Source of the DNA: Ga0077555 sp050187415
Lineage (GTDB): Bacteria > Pseudomonadota > Alphaproteobacteria > Rhizobiales > Hyphomicrobiaceae
DNA: 64,000 nucleotides
Assembly (NCBI GenBank): GCA_050187415.1
Contig: JBFWXN010000023.1
Location: 7,799-71,798 of the forward strand
Direction: 5' to 3'
Made by a program: the position numbers and the translations under genes. Positions 6,838 through 16,051 of this stretch are shown piece after piece; the stretch's first letter is position 1; every line of letters starts with the position of its first letter. The notes beneath the pieces are model-generated. The model worked only from the letters and a program-made list of their open reading frames with translations. It searched no databases and had not been told where the DNA came from.

Positions 6838-9315
6838 GTGGCGCGTAGGGGGACATCGGCGCTGCCAGCTTTGGTGGACGCTCGCGCAGGGCTCGTGCCG
6901 CAGCATCCGCCGTCGTTTCGGCGTTACGTGTTGCCGCTCGTTGCCGCGCTGTTTGTCCTGCTCGCCGGGGCTGGCGCCGCAGACGCGCAAGTCGGCGCCC
7001 TGCAGTCGACCCCGAGCAAGGCCCCGTCCAGCTTTCCCACCAAACCGGGCGGACCGCTCGGTGGCCCGGTCCAGAAAATCGACAAATCCCAGCCGCTTTA
7101 TCTGCAGGGCGACGAGCTGATTTACGATACGCGCAACAACCGCGTCATCGCGCGCGGCAGCGTAGAGATCTACTACAACAACTACGTTCTCACCGCCGAC
7201 GAGGTTATCTACGACCAGGGGGCCAACACCCTCACCGCGCGCGGCAACGCGCAGCTCAAGGAACCGAACGGCAACATCGTTCGCGGCGATACCATCGATA
7301 CCACGGCCGATTTCCGCGACGCTTTCATCGAGAGCCTGAGCATCATCGGGCGTGACGATACGCGCATCGCCGCGCGGCGCGCGGTCCGCAAAGACGGCAA
7401 CGTGTCGGAATTCGAGCAAGGCAAGTTCACGCCTTGTAAGAGCGACCCGGGCAAGCCGCCGCTGTGGTGCATCAGCGCCTCGCGCATCGTGCACGACCAG
7501 CAGGCCGCCACGATCACCTACCAGGACGCCCAGTTCGAGCTGTTCGGCGTGCCGATCATGTATCTGCCCTACTTCCAGCACGCCGATCCGAGCGTGAAGC
7601 GGCGGACCGGCTTCCTGCTGCCCAGCTATTCGAGTTCGACGCAGCTCGGCTTCGGCGTGTCCGTGCCCTACTACTTTGCCTTGTCGCCAACCTACGACTT
7701 TACGTTTGCGCCGGAATATCTCTCGAAGCAGGGCATCCTGTATCAGGGCGAGTGGCGCCAGCGCGTGGCGATCGGCGACATCACCGGCACTTATAATGTG
7801 AAGCTCGCCGGCATCGATCAGGACGGGAGCAACCTGCCGGGAGACATCGCACCAGATCGGCGGGATCGCCTCGATGGCTGGCGCGGTAGCATTCAGACCA
7901 AGGGTATCTTCTCGCTCGCGTCCTGGTGGAAAATGGGCTGGGACGTGACGCTCGAGTCGGACGACACCTTCCGCCGCTTCTATAAGCTGGACAGCATCCT
8001 CCAGACGGATCGGATCAACACGGCTTGGCTGCAGGGTCTGAGCGACCGCAATCATTTTGCGATGCAGTTCTATCAGTTCGGCGGACTGCAGTTCGACGAC
8101 TCGCCCGCCTCCGAGTCGCGCGTGCACCCGGTCATCGACTGGAATTACATTTACGGCCAACCGGTGCTCGGTGGCGAGTTGAGCTTCAATAGCAATGCGC
8201 AAAGCGTGTCACGGAGCGATGGGACCGATTCGAACCGGATCGCCGTCGACGCCAACTGGCGACGCAAGATGGTCGATCCCATCGGTCAGGTTTGGACGCC
8301 GTTCGCCTACGCCCGCGCCGACATCACCCAATTTACGAACGGCTATGACCCGGACACCCGGATGATGGTCGGCGACGATACGATCTCGCGCGCCATAGCG
8401 GCGACCGGCGTCACCTATGCTTATCCGTTCGTTGCCCACACCAGTGCTGGCGCACACGTGGTCGAGCCCATCGGCCAGATCGTCGCGCGGCCCGGCTACG
8501 TCTCGCAACGGCGGTTGCCGGATGAGGACGCCAAGAGCCTCGTCTGGGATGACACGCTCATCTTCGACGTCGACAAGTTCTCGGGATGGGATCGAATCGA
8601 GACCGGCACCCGGGCGAACGTCGGCCTGCAGTATACCTTCCAGTCGAGCGGCGGCGGATACGCACGCTTCATCGCCGGCCAGAGCTTCCATTTGGCGGGA
8701 ACAAACCCGTATACCGACCCCGGCAAGTCGCCTTACGAGATCATCGATTCACTCGGCAATCGCGTCTACTATCCAGATGCGACGTCATTCTCTCCGAACA
8801 GCGGTCTCGACACCGATCGATCCGACTATGTCCTCGGCGCCTATCTGGCACCCATCAACAGCTTCCGCCTCGTCGCACAGAGTCGCTTCGACGAACAGGA
8901 TCTCGCCCTGAAGCGTCAGAGCGTCTATGGCCACACGTCGTTCGGACCGGTCTCGCTCCAAACTCAGTACAATTATGTGCGCGACGATCCGTTGATCGGA
9001 ACCTTCGGATCGCAACAGGAAGCGCTCGGCGGGCTGGCCCTCAAGCTGACCGATCGGTGGTCCGTGCATGGACTTGTGCGCTACGACATCGACGCGAATT
9101 TCTGGCTCCAGGAGCAGCTCCAGCTGAAGTATGCCGACGAATGCTTCGTGCTCACCGCGTCGTACACCGAAACCCATATCGACAATCCGGCCCTAGACAT
9201 CCGGCCCGACAAGGCCGTGATGCTCCGCTTCGAGCTGAAGCACCTGGGCCAGTTCAGCTATAAGACCGATGCGGTCGATCACATCTTCTCGGAGAACCAG
9301 TCGCCTTCGAAGTAG
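6838..9315 (+). CDS. lptD: LPS-assembly outer membrane protein LptD
   Basis: This 825-residue protein is the outer-membrane beta-barrel that inserts LPS into the outer leaflet with LptE. A hydrophobic signal segment (about residues 31-45) ends in a cleavage-like AGAADAQ. The periplasmic OstA/LptA-like domain follows (about 80-230, with LQGDELIYDTRNN and AQLKEPNG), then the LptD barrel domain to the C-terminus. Cysteines near residues 200, 213 and 765 could form the disulphides known in LptD. The GTG start abuts the lptG stop. Length is typical for Rhizobiales. A long antisense frame over this gene is judged a coding shadow. Confidence 0.95.
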   Translation: MARRGTSALPALVDARAGLVPQHPPSFRRYVLPLVAALFVLLAGAGAADAQVGALQSTPSKAPSSFPTKPGGPLGGPVQKIDKSQPLYLQGDELIYDTRNNRVIARGSVEIYYNNYVLTADEVIYDQGANTLTARGNAQLKEPNGNIVRGDTIDTTADFRDAFIESLSIIGRDDTRIAARRAVRKDGNVSEFEQGKFTPCKSDPGKPPLWCISASRIVHDQQAATITYQDAQFELFGVPIMYLPYFQHADPSVKRRTGFLLPSYSSSTQLGFGVSVPYYFALSPTYDFTFAPEYLSKQGILYQGEWRQRVAIGDITGTYNVKLAGIDQDGSNLPGDIAPDRRDRLDGWRGSIQTKGIFSLASWWKMGWDVTLESDDTFRRFYKLDSILQTDRINTAWLQGLSDRNHFAMQFYQFGGLQFDDSPASESRVHPVIDWNYIYGQPVLGGELSFNSNAQSVSRSDGTDSNRIAVDANWRRKMVDPIGQVWTPFAYARADITQFTNGYDPDTRMMVGDDTISRAIAATGVTYAYPFVAHTSAGAHVVEPIGQIVARPGYVSQRRLPDEDAKSLVWDDTLIFDVDKFSGWDRIETGTRANVGLQYTFQSSGGGYARFIAGQSFHLAGTNPYTDPGKSPYEIIDSLGNRVYYPDATSFSPNSGLDTDRSDYVLGAYLAPINSFRLVAQSRFDEQDLALKRQSVYGHTSFGPVSLQTQYNYVRDDPLIGTFGSQQEALGGLALKLTDRWSVHGLVRYDIDANFWLQEQLQLKYADECFVLTASYTETHIDNPALDIRPDKAVMLRFELKHLGQFSYKTDAVDHIFSENQSPSK

Positions 9316-9521
9316 AACGCGGCTCCGAAATCTTGGAGATGGCGTGGCAATCGGGCGCGCAACGAGGTTGGGGGGCAGACCGGTCATTGCCCCTTCAACG
9401 CCATGGTTCGTGTGGATAACCGCGCTACGGCAAGGAGTTCGTTCGCTAGGATCATCGTGATCGAATCGGCGGCACTCCACCGCGGTCGGCGACACTCACC
9501 CTCACGCGATGGTTGCGAAAT

Positions 9522-10898
9522 ATGCATGAGATGCACGAGCGCCCCTTTCCCTGTTCCGCCGACTTCGATCGGGCGTCACGCATGGCCATGTTTGTGTGTG
9601 GCACCCTGATTGTCCTGGTCGCCTGGCCCGCACTCGCCACGGCGCAGGGAGATGGGAACCCGACGGCATCGATTCCAGGTCTTGTCGTAGCCCCGCCATC
9701 AGCCCCCCGCGCGCAGCCGAGCGGCGCGCCTGGCCTTTTCGTGACGCCTCCCAGGGCGCCCGCGCCCGTCGCGACGCCGCAGGCTCAGCCGAAAAAGGCA
9801 TCGTCGCATCGACCCGCCAAGCCGGCTCGTTCGGCAAGCGCATCATCGGTGGCGCGTGGCAGCACCAGCATCGTCGCGCTGGTCAACGACGAGCCGATCA
9901 CCGGCTTCAATGTCGATCAGCGGGCGCGTTTCCTCGCGCTGTCGGGCAATATCGGTGATCGCGCCCGGGAACGCATGAAGGCCATCGCCCAGGACCCGAA
10001 GACCAACGAGCGGCTGAAGGCAATCCTGCAGGAAACGATCACAGCGAACCGCGGCAAGTCGCGCGAGCAAATCCTGGCTGCGTTCGAAGTGCGCAAGAAG
10101 GCGTTCGTGGTGAGCCTTCAGAGACAAGCCGTGGAGTCGGCCCGGGCCAGTGTCATCCCGACGATGCGCAACAAGGCTCTCGAGGAGTTGATCGAGGAGC
10201 GCCTGAAGCTTCAGGAGGCAAAGAAGCTCTCGATCGTGATCGCCGACGTCGACGTCGATCGGCTGTTCAAGGACATGGCCCAGCGCAACAAGATGACGCC
10301 GGCGGAATTCGAGGCGCATCTGGAGAGGCAGGGCGCGAGTGCGCACGTCATCAAGGCGCGGTTGAAAGCATCGCTCGCCTGGCGCGAGGTCGTCCGCAAG
10401 CGCTATGGCCATCAGATCAACGTCAGCCAGCGCGAGATCGAAGACTTCGCGACGCGTTCGGGGGCCGAGGAAACGCAGGAGCTGAAACTCTCGCTCATAA
10501 CGATCTCGACGCCCGGCAATCCTGACCAGCGGGCGATGGCGGCACGCCTGTCGGAAGCGAATGCCATGCGCAGCAAGTTCCGCGGCTGCAAGTCGATGCC
10601 GCTGCTCGCGAAGGAAAGGGCGAATGCACAGTTCCGCGATCTCGGCTACAAGAAGGCAGGCGACATTGCCGAGCCGACCCGGAGCCTGCTGCTCAGCGCG
10701 CGCGACGACGAGATGCTGCCGGCCAATCTCTCGGGCGATGGCGTCGAGCTTTATGCCGTCTGCGGCCGGCGCAGCGTGAAGCTGGACGAGGAGAAGCGCA
10801 AGGCGGCGGAAAACCAGCTTGCCATGCAAGAGTTCGAAAAGCTGGCGCAGCGCTATCTTTATGATTTGCGCAAGGACGCTCTGATCGAGAAGAGATGA
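9522..10898 (+). CDS. surA: Periplasmic chaperone / peptidyl-prolyl isomerase SurA-like protein
   Basis: SurA escorts outer-membrane beta-barrels such as LptD through the periplasm. The start is uncertain: ATG at 9522 is used here, with TTG 9513 and ATG 9582 also possible. The latter gives a compact signal peptide (MAMFVCGTLIVLVAWPALATA). After a Pro/Ala-rich linker of about 80 residues comes the SurA N-terminal domain (IVALVNDEPITGFNVDQRARFLAL, then helices with RNKALEELIEERLKLQEAKK) and a parvulin-like C-terminal region. The isomerase region lacks obvious parvulin signature residues, so catalytic activity is unsure. The linker is longer than in E. coli SurA. Its TGA overlaps the pdxA start (ATGA). 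Confidence 0.85.
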   Translation: MHEMHERPFPCSADFDRASRMAMFVCGTLIVLVAWPALATAQGDGNPTASIPGLVVAPPSAPRAQPSGAPGLFVTPPRAPAPVATPQAQPKKASSHRPAKPARSASASSVARGSTSIVALVNDEPITGFNVDQRARFLALSGNIGDRARERMKAIAQDPKTNERLKAILQETITANRGKSREQILAAFEVRKKAFVVSLQRQAVESARASVIPTMRNKALEELIEERLKLQEAKKLSIVIADVDVDRLFKDMAQRNKMTPAEFEAHLERQGASAHVIKARLKASLAWREVVRKRYGHQINVSQREIEDFATRSGAEETQELKLSLITISTPGNPDQRAMAARLSEANAMRSKFRGCKSMPLLAKERANAQFRDLGYKKAGDIAEPTRSLLLSARDDEMLPANLSGDGVELYAVCGRRSVKLDEEKRKAAENQLAMQEFEKLAQRYLYDLRKDALIEKR

Positions 10899-11968
10899 TG
10901 GCTCGCAAGGCAGCGGCAGGCGCGATGACGGGGGCGGGAGACGCCCTGTCGCAGCCGTTGGCGCTGACCATGGGAGATCCCGCCGGGATTGGGCTCGACA
11001 TCGTGATAGCCGCGTGGGCAGGGCGGCGTGCGGCGCCTTTGCCGCCAATGGTTCTCATCGCCGATCCCGACGCCCTGGCCGAGCGCGCGCACCAAATCGG
11101 ATTGCCATGTACTTTCGCAGTGGTGCCGACAATCCCGCCCGTCGCCAATCTCCCCACGGACGCCCTCCCCGTGCTGCCGATCAAGCTCGGAACACGGGTT
11201 GAAGCCGGCATAGCAGATCCGGCGAACGCCGGCGCTGTCATCCTCGCCATCGAGCAAGCGGTCGAGGAGACGTTTGCAAATCGTGCCTCGGCCGTGGTTA
11301 CCAATCCGATCTCGAAGGCGACGGTCTATGCCGCCGGCTTTCTCCATCCCGGCCATACCGAGTTCCTCGGTACTCTCGCCGAGCGTTACGCTCCGGGGCG
11401 CCCGTGGACGCCCGTGATGATGCTGGCTTCGGACGTATTGCGGGTCGTCCCGCTGACGGTTCACATGGCACTGTCGGCTGTGCCCGGTGCTGTGACCCGG
11501 CAGCGAATCGTCGACGTCTGCCGGATCACGGCGGCGGACTTGACCCGGCGCTTCGGCATCGCCGAGCCGCGCCTCGCCGTCGCCGGCCTCAACCCACACG
11601 CGGGAGAAGGTGGCAGCCTCGGTCGCGAAGAGATCGAGACCATAAAGCCGGCGATCGAGACGCTGCGTCGCGACGGATTGCACGTTTCCGGCCCGCATTC
11701 CGCCGACACCATGTTCCACGAGGCCGCGAGGGGCAACTACGACGTAGCGGTGTGCATGTATCACGATCAGGCGCTCATCCCCATCAAGACGCTCGCCTTC
11801 GACACCGGCGTCAACGTCACGCTCGGCCTGCCTTTCGTACGAACGTCCCCCGATCACGGTACCGCCTTCGACATCGCCGGGACGGGCAAGGCGTCGCCGG
11901 CCAGCCTCGTCGCCGCTTTGCGGCTCGCAGCCCGGATGGCCGCCGCATCGCCGGCCCACCATGGGTGA
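10895..11968 (+). CDS. pdxA: 4-hydroxythreonine-4-phosphate dehydrogenase
   Basis: The 357-residue NAD-dependent enzyme oxidises 4-phosphohydroxy-L-threonine in DXP-dependent pyridoxal phosphate synthesis. Family motifs are visible: LTMGDPAGIG near the N-terminus, TNPISKATVYAAGF, GHTEFLGTLA (metal-binding His), GLNPHAGEGG (second His) and MYHDQALIPIKTL (third His). The start overlaps the surA stop by four bases and its end overlaps rsmA by eight. surA-pdxA-rsmA is a conserved proteobacterial operon order. An alternative start exists at the second ATG, three bases downstream. Confidence 0.96.
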   Translation: MMARKAAAGAMTGAGDALSQPLALTMGDPAGIGLDIVIAAWAGRRAAPLPPMVLIADPDALAERAHQIGLPCTFAVVPTIPPVANLPTDALPVLPIKLGTRVEAGIADPANAGAVILAIEQAVEETFANRASAVVTNPISKATVYAAGFLHPGHTEFLGTLAERYAPGRPWTPVMMLASDVLRVVPLTVHMALSAVPGAVTRQRIVDVCRITAADLTRRFGIAEPRLAVAGLNPHAGEGGSLGREEIETIKPAIETLRRDGLHVSGPHSADTMFHEAARGNYDVAVCMYHDQALIPIKTLAFDTGVNVTLGLPFVRTSPDHGTAFDIAGTGKASPASLVAALRLAARMAAASPAHHG

Positions 11969-12857
11969 TCATGCCAGCCATGCCCCGCCCCGACCCGGTG
12001 CCAGTCCGGACGGACTGCCGCCTCTGCGCGACGTCATCCAGAGCTTCGATCTCGGTGCCAGGAAGAGCCTTGGCCAAAATTTCATACTCGACCTCAATCT
12101 GACGCGACGCATCGCGCGAGCAGCCGGACCACTGGACGATCGCACGGTCGTCGAGGTCGGACCCGGCCCGGGCGGCTTGACCCGTGGCCTGCTGATGGAG
12201 GGCGCGGGGCGCGTGATCGCAATCGAGGCCGATCGACGGTGCGAACCGGCACTTTCCGCGATCGCAGGACGCTATCCCGACCGGCTAAGGACGATCTTCG
12301 GCGACGCGCTCGAGGTCGATTGGCCGGCCCTCGTCGACGCTGACGCGGGCAAAGCTGTCATCGCCGCCAACCTGCCCTACTACGTCGCGACGCGTCTTCT
12401 CGTCGGTTGGCTCGAGACCGAGCCGTGGCCGCCCTGGTGGTGCCGCATGGCGTTGATGTTCCAGAAGGAAGTTGCGGAGCGGATCGTTGCATCGCCGGGA
12501 ACGAAGGCTTACGGGCGGCTTGCTGTCATTTCACAATGGCGTGCCGAGGTCAGCGTCGCCCTCACTCTCGGTCCGGAGGCTTTCACGCCGCCCCCGAAAG
12601 TTGCATCTGCTGTCGTGGTATTCGTGCCTCGTCCGCGCTGCGAGCCGGCGTGCAGCGTCCTGACGCTCGGACGCGTGACGGCGGCCGCATTTGGCCAGCG
12701 GCGCAAGATGCTGCGCCAAAGCCTGCGCCTCCTTGGTCGCGATACGGGATCGCTGCTCGCCGCGGCAGACATCGCGCCGGAAAAACGCGCCGAAGACCTT
12801 TGGCCCGCCGATTTCGCCCGATTGGCAGCGGCGGTCGACGCCGGGATCGGCGCTTGA
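11961..12857 (+). CDS. rsmA: 16S rRNA (adenine1518-N6/adenine1519-N6)-dimethyltransferase
   Basis: RsmA (KsgA) dimethylates two adjacent adenosines in helix 45 of 16S rRNA late in 30S assembly. The 298-residue protein shows LGQNFILDLNLTRRIA, the SAM-binding VEVGPGPGGLTRGLL, an acidic loop end (AIEADRR), and the catalytic motif NLPYYVATRLL (family NLPYN). The start overlaps the pdxA end by eight bases, implying translational coupling. It is the last gene of the lptF-rsmA run and converges on gmk with a 12-base gap. The usual NLPYN asparagine is replaced by Tyr-Val (NLPYYV), a common variant in alphaproteobacteria. Confidence 0.95.
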   Translation: MGDHASHAPPRPGASPDGLPPLRDVIQSFDLGARKSLGQNFILDLNLTRRIARAAGPLDDRTVVEVGPGPGGLTRGLLMEGAGRVIAIEADRRCEPALSAIAGRYPDRLRTIFGDALEVDWPALVDADAGKAVIAANLPYYVATRLLVGWLETEPWPPWWCRMALMFQKEVAERIVASPGTKAYGRLAVISQWRAEVSVALTLGPEAFTPPPKVASAVVVFVPRPRCEPACSVLTLGRVTAAAFGQRRKMLRQSLRLLGRDTGSLLAAADIAPEKRAEDLWPADFARLAAAVDAGIGA

Positions 12858-12869
12858 GGGCCGCTCCCG

Positions 12870-13547
12870 TCAGCCTGATCGCTGGCGTGCGCCGAGATCG
12901 CTCAGCATCTGGCCGACGAGGCTCGCGCCGGCGGTCTGCCGCGACACGCGGGCCCGTTCGGCCGCGAGAATACTCGCCAGCGTGGCGATGCTCTCCTCGA
13001 CCGCCTCGTTGACGATGACGTAGTCGTACTCGGCCCAATGCTCGATTTCGGCGGCGGCGCCGGCCAATCGCCGTTCGATCACCTCGGCGCCATCCTGTTG
13101 ACGCGCGACAAGCCGCTGCTCCAGAGCCTGGGCCGACGGTGGCAGTATGAAAACCCGAACGGTATCGCTCGGCGCCTTCTCGGCGAGTTGGCGGGCCCCT
13201 TGCCAGTCGATATCGAAGAGCAAATCCTCCCCGCGCCCCAGCCGGTCCATGACGTCGGCCTCGGGTGTACCGTAGAAATTGCCGTGAACCTCAGCCCATT
13301 CGAGCAGACCGCCCCTTGCGCACAAGTCTCGAAAGTCCTCGATCGTGCGGAAGTGGTAATCCTTGCCGTCTAATTCCCCGGCCCGTGGCTGCCGCGTCGT
13401 CACCGATACCGACAAAGCCAGATTGGGCTCGCGCTTCAGAATTTCACGCGAAAGCGTCGTCTTCCCGGCGCCCGATGGCGACGAGAGCACCAGCATGAGG
13501 CCGCGGCGGCCCAGAGCCTGTTTCGCTTCGACGGGGTCGCTTGGCAT
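12870..13547 (-). CDS. gmk: Guanylate kinase
   Basis: The 225-residue enzyme phosphorylates GMP to GDP with ATP. The P-loop SSPSGAGKTTLSREIL is at about residues 22-37. It is followed by the GMP-binding region SVSVTTRQPRAGELDGKDYHFR and the lid and ADP parts (DIDWQGARQL). It starts four bases after the yicC stop, so yicC and gmk are probably one transcript. The N-terminus is about 15 residues longer than in E. coli Gmk. The run mltG-yicC-gmk is read away from the fatty-acid genes on the same strand. Confidence 0.95.
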   Translation of the reverse strand: MPSDPVEAKQALGRRGLMLVLSSPSGAGKTTLSREILKREPNLALSVSVTTRQPRAGELDGKDYHFRTIEDFRDLCARGGLLEWAEVHGNFYGTPEADVMDRLGRGEDLLFDIDWQGARQLAEKAPSDTVRVFILPPSAQALEQRLVARQQDGAEVIERRLAGAAAEIEHWAEYDYVIVNEAVEESIATLASILAAERARVSRQTAGASLVGQMLSDLGARQRSG

Positions 13548-13551
13548 GGCT

Positions 13552-14433
13552 TCACTCGATGTTCTGCACCTGCTCGCGGAGCTGGTCGATAACGGCCTTC
13601 AGTTCGAGCCCGAGGCGCGTCATCTCGATATCGATCGCCTTCGAACAAATCGTATTGGCTTCCCGGTTGAATTCCTGCGCCAAGAAATCGAGCCGTCGTC
13701 CCGTCGGGGCCGCCTCTGAGAGCAGGCCACGCGCGCCGGCGATATGCGCACCGAGCCGCTTGAGCTCTTCCTCGACATCGGCGCGCACCGCAATCAGCAT
13801 CGCCTCCTGATGCAGTCGGTCCGGGTCGAGCGGGGCGCCGGTGCCAACGAGCCGCTGCACCTGCTCGGCGAGACGGGCGCGCACGACCTCCGGCCGGCGC
13901 ACCGGCAATGACGCAATGCGGTCGACCAAGGTTTCGATCTTGGACACGATCTGAACGAGCACGGCTTCGAGCCGTTCGCCTTCGATCCGGCGCGCCTCGA
14001 CCAGCGACGCGATAGCCCTGGTCAATGCCTCGAGCAGTGCACCGCGCTGCGCCTCCCCGAACGCCTCGGTGGCATCCCCCACGTCGAGCACACCCCGCAG
14101 AGCCAGAATGCCATCCGGGCGCGGGCGATCGAACCCGGGCCGTTTGGCCAGCATTTCGATAGCCGAGAGGACCCTGGCGAGCGCCCTCTCGTTGACGCGG
14201 ACCTCGCCGCCCGAAGCCGTATTGTCGAGCGTCAAGGTAGCCGAGACATTGCCGCGCGCAAAAGACTTGCCGATCATCTCGCGTGCACTGGCTTCGAGGG
14301 ATTCCTGGCCCGACGGAAGCCGCAGGCGAATGTCCAGGCCACGACTGTTGACACTGCGAAGCTCCCAATGGAAGCGAACGTCGCCCGCCGTCGAATCGGC
14401 GCGGGCGAACCCTGTCATGCTTTGAAGTGGCAT
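13552..14433 (-). CDS. yicC: YicC/YloC family endoribonuclease
   Basis: The 293-residue protein begins MPLQSMTGFARA, the hallmark of the YicC family. It contains ELRSVNSRGLDIRLRLP and ends with the DUF1732 domain (AQEFNREANTICSKAIDIEMTRLGLELKAVIDQLREQVQNIE). E. coli YicC is an endoribonuclease that affects stability of small RNAs; the cellular role in alphaproteobacteria is less clear. The conserved C-terminal helix with NREANT and KS is intact. It sits directly upstream of gmk. A second ATG at 14418 (MTGFARA) is a possible alternative start. Confidence 0.92.
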   Translation of the reverse strand: MPLQSMTGFARADSTAGDVRFHWELRSVNSRGLDIRLRLPSGQESLEASAREMIGKSFARGNVSATLTLDNTASGGEVRVNERALARVLSAIEMLAKRPGFDRPRPDGILALRGVLDVGDATEAFGEAQRGALLEALTRAIASLVEARRIEGERLEAVLVQIVSKIETLVDRIASLPVRRPEVVRARLAEQVQRLVGTGAPLDPDRLHQEAMLIAVRADVEEELKRLGAHIAGARGLLSEAAPTGRRLDFLAQEFNREANTICSKAIDIEMTRLGLELKAVIDQLREQVQNIE

Positions 14434-14570
14434 CCGACCTCTGGCAGCCGCCCCTGGCCCATTAGGACGAGCATCCGCGTGGGTGTAGCGAAACGCAGCC
14501 TACGACACAACCGCCACGCTGCATGCTGCGTGCTGCCTGACGGCCTCACCGTGCCGCAGGACGTCCCGGC

Positions 14571-15890
14571 CTAGCGCTGGTCCTTGGGCTTCTTGCGCGG
14601 CACCGGAACCGCACCGTTCGTGCGCTTGGACGAGTTCAGGAGAGCAGGAACCCGCGCGTTCCTGGTCGCCTCGGCATCCGTGGCGCCACTTCCCGATGCG
14701 GCACGAGCTTCCGGGGCAGGCTGCCGTGATTTTTCGATTTTCCGCCAGTTTTGCACGGCCGCATTGTGATCCTTGAGCGTCGACGTGAAGATGTGGCCAC
14801 CCGTGCCATCGGCGACGAAGTAGAGGTCCTGCGTCGCGGGCGGGTTGAGCGTTGCCTCGATGGCTGCCCGGCCCGGGTTGCAGATCGGCCCCGGCGGCAG
14901 GCCCTCGATCTGATAGGTATTGTAAGGCGTCTTTGCATCGATCTCCGAGCGCAGGATCGGGCGCCCGAGCGGGCCCTGTCCGCCGACGATTCCATAGACG
15001 ATCGTTGGATCCGACTGGAGCCGCATGCCCTTGCGCAGCCGGTTGATGAAAACCGCAGCGACCCGAGGCCGCTCATCGGCGCGACCGGTCTCCTTCTCCA
15101 CGATCGAAGCAAGCACCAGCGCTTCTTCGGGCGATTTCAATGGCAGCGACCGATCGCGCGCCTCCCACAGCGCCATGAGCAGCTTCCCCTGCTCCGAGCG
15201 CATCCGATCCAGGATCTCCTGGCGACTGGCACCGCGGGAGAACTTGTAGGTATCCGGCAACAAGATCCCCTCGGGCGGCACGCTCGTGATTTCCCCGGCA
15301 AGCCCGGGCTCGGCGCGCAGCCGGTCGGCGATCTGCTGGCTGGTCAGGCCTTCCGGAACGGTGATTTTCTGGAGGACCCCTCGACCGCTGATGATGGTAT
15401 CCAGCACCTGCCGCACGCTCGCGGACTGCGAAAACTCGTACTCGCCGGCCTTGAGGCTCGTCCGGTCGCCGGACGAGCCGCCATAAAGGCGAGCCACATA
15501 ATATTGCAGCATGAACACCCGACGATCCGCGATCACGCTGCTTTTCTCGAGGCGCTCGGCAATCTCGATGGCGCCAAGACCCTTCGGTATCACGACCGCG
15601 GCCGTCTCCTTGAGCGGCCCAGGCTCGTCGAAACTCTGGCGAAGCCAGATCGCGACTGCCGCAACCAGCAGAAAGCCCAGGAAGGCGAACGACAGCGAGC
15701 CGTCAAGAAACCGCAGGAAGCCGTTCATCCGGCGCGGCTTGCGCTCGGTCTTCATGCGCTTCGGAGGTTTCGGAGGTCGAGTTGGCACAAGCATCTCTGA
15801 TGGGCTGCGCGGCATCGCACCTGCCGTCCGCACCGCGCCTGTGCGCGGCTCAGGCCGATGTGTCGGTGCCTGGACTTGCGATGCCTTCAT
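14571..15890 (-). CDS. mltG: Endolytic murein transglycosylase MltG
   Basis: The 439-residue protein cleaves nascent glycan strands at the inner membrane and sets glycan length. A Pro/Arg-rich cytoplasmic stretch (about residues 1-58) is followed by one membrane helix (about 62-83), a LysM-like region (VIPKGLGAIEIAERL) and the YceG domain with LPDTYKF and the catalytic-glutamate motif VEKETG near 265. NRLRKGMRLQSDPTIVYG and CNPGRAAIEATLNP complete the active site. After the domain comes a Ser/Thr/Ala-rich C-terminal tail of about 60 residues. MltG next to fabF is conserved in Rhizobiales. Confidence 0.94.
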   Translation of the reverse strand: MKASQVQAPTHRPEPRTGAVRTAGAMPRSPSEMLVPTRPPKPPKRMKTERKPRRMNGFLRFLDGSLSFAFLGFLLVAAVAIWLRQSFDEPGPLKETAAVVIPKGLGAIEIAERLEKSSVIADRRVFMLQYYVARLYGGSSGDRTSLKAGEYEFSQSASVRQVLDTIISGRGVLQKITVPEGLTSQQIADRLRAEPGLAGEITSVPPEGILLPDTYKFSRGASRQEILDRMRSEQGKLLMALWEARDRSLPLKSPEEALVLASIVEKETGRADERPRVAAVFINRLRKGMRLQSDPTIVYGIVGGQGPLGRPILRSEIDAKTPYNTYQIEGLPPGPICNPGRAAIEATLNPPATQDLYFVADGTGGHIFTSTLKDHNAAVQNWRKIEKSRQPAPEARAASGSGATDAEATRNARVPALLNSSKRTNGAVPVPRKKPKDQR

Positions 15891-16051
15891 CGCCGCGGAC
15901 CCGTCCGTTGTCTAGCGCCTCGATCTCGCGCATCAAGCCTCCAACGAGGAGTCGGACGTCGACTCGCCGCCCGGCAGAGACTACCCGCAAATGTGGCCGA
16001 AGCGCGAAGGAATGGCCCTGATTGGGCGCTACCGCGACAATCGAACGCCGC

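Noticed and set aside
6685..8202. Long open frame (505 codons) on the minus strand across lptD
   Set aside because: It lies fully antisense to a clear LptD gene and has a biased, Arg/Gly/Val-rich composition without family features. Long antisense frames are expected in GC-rich coding DNA.
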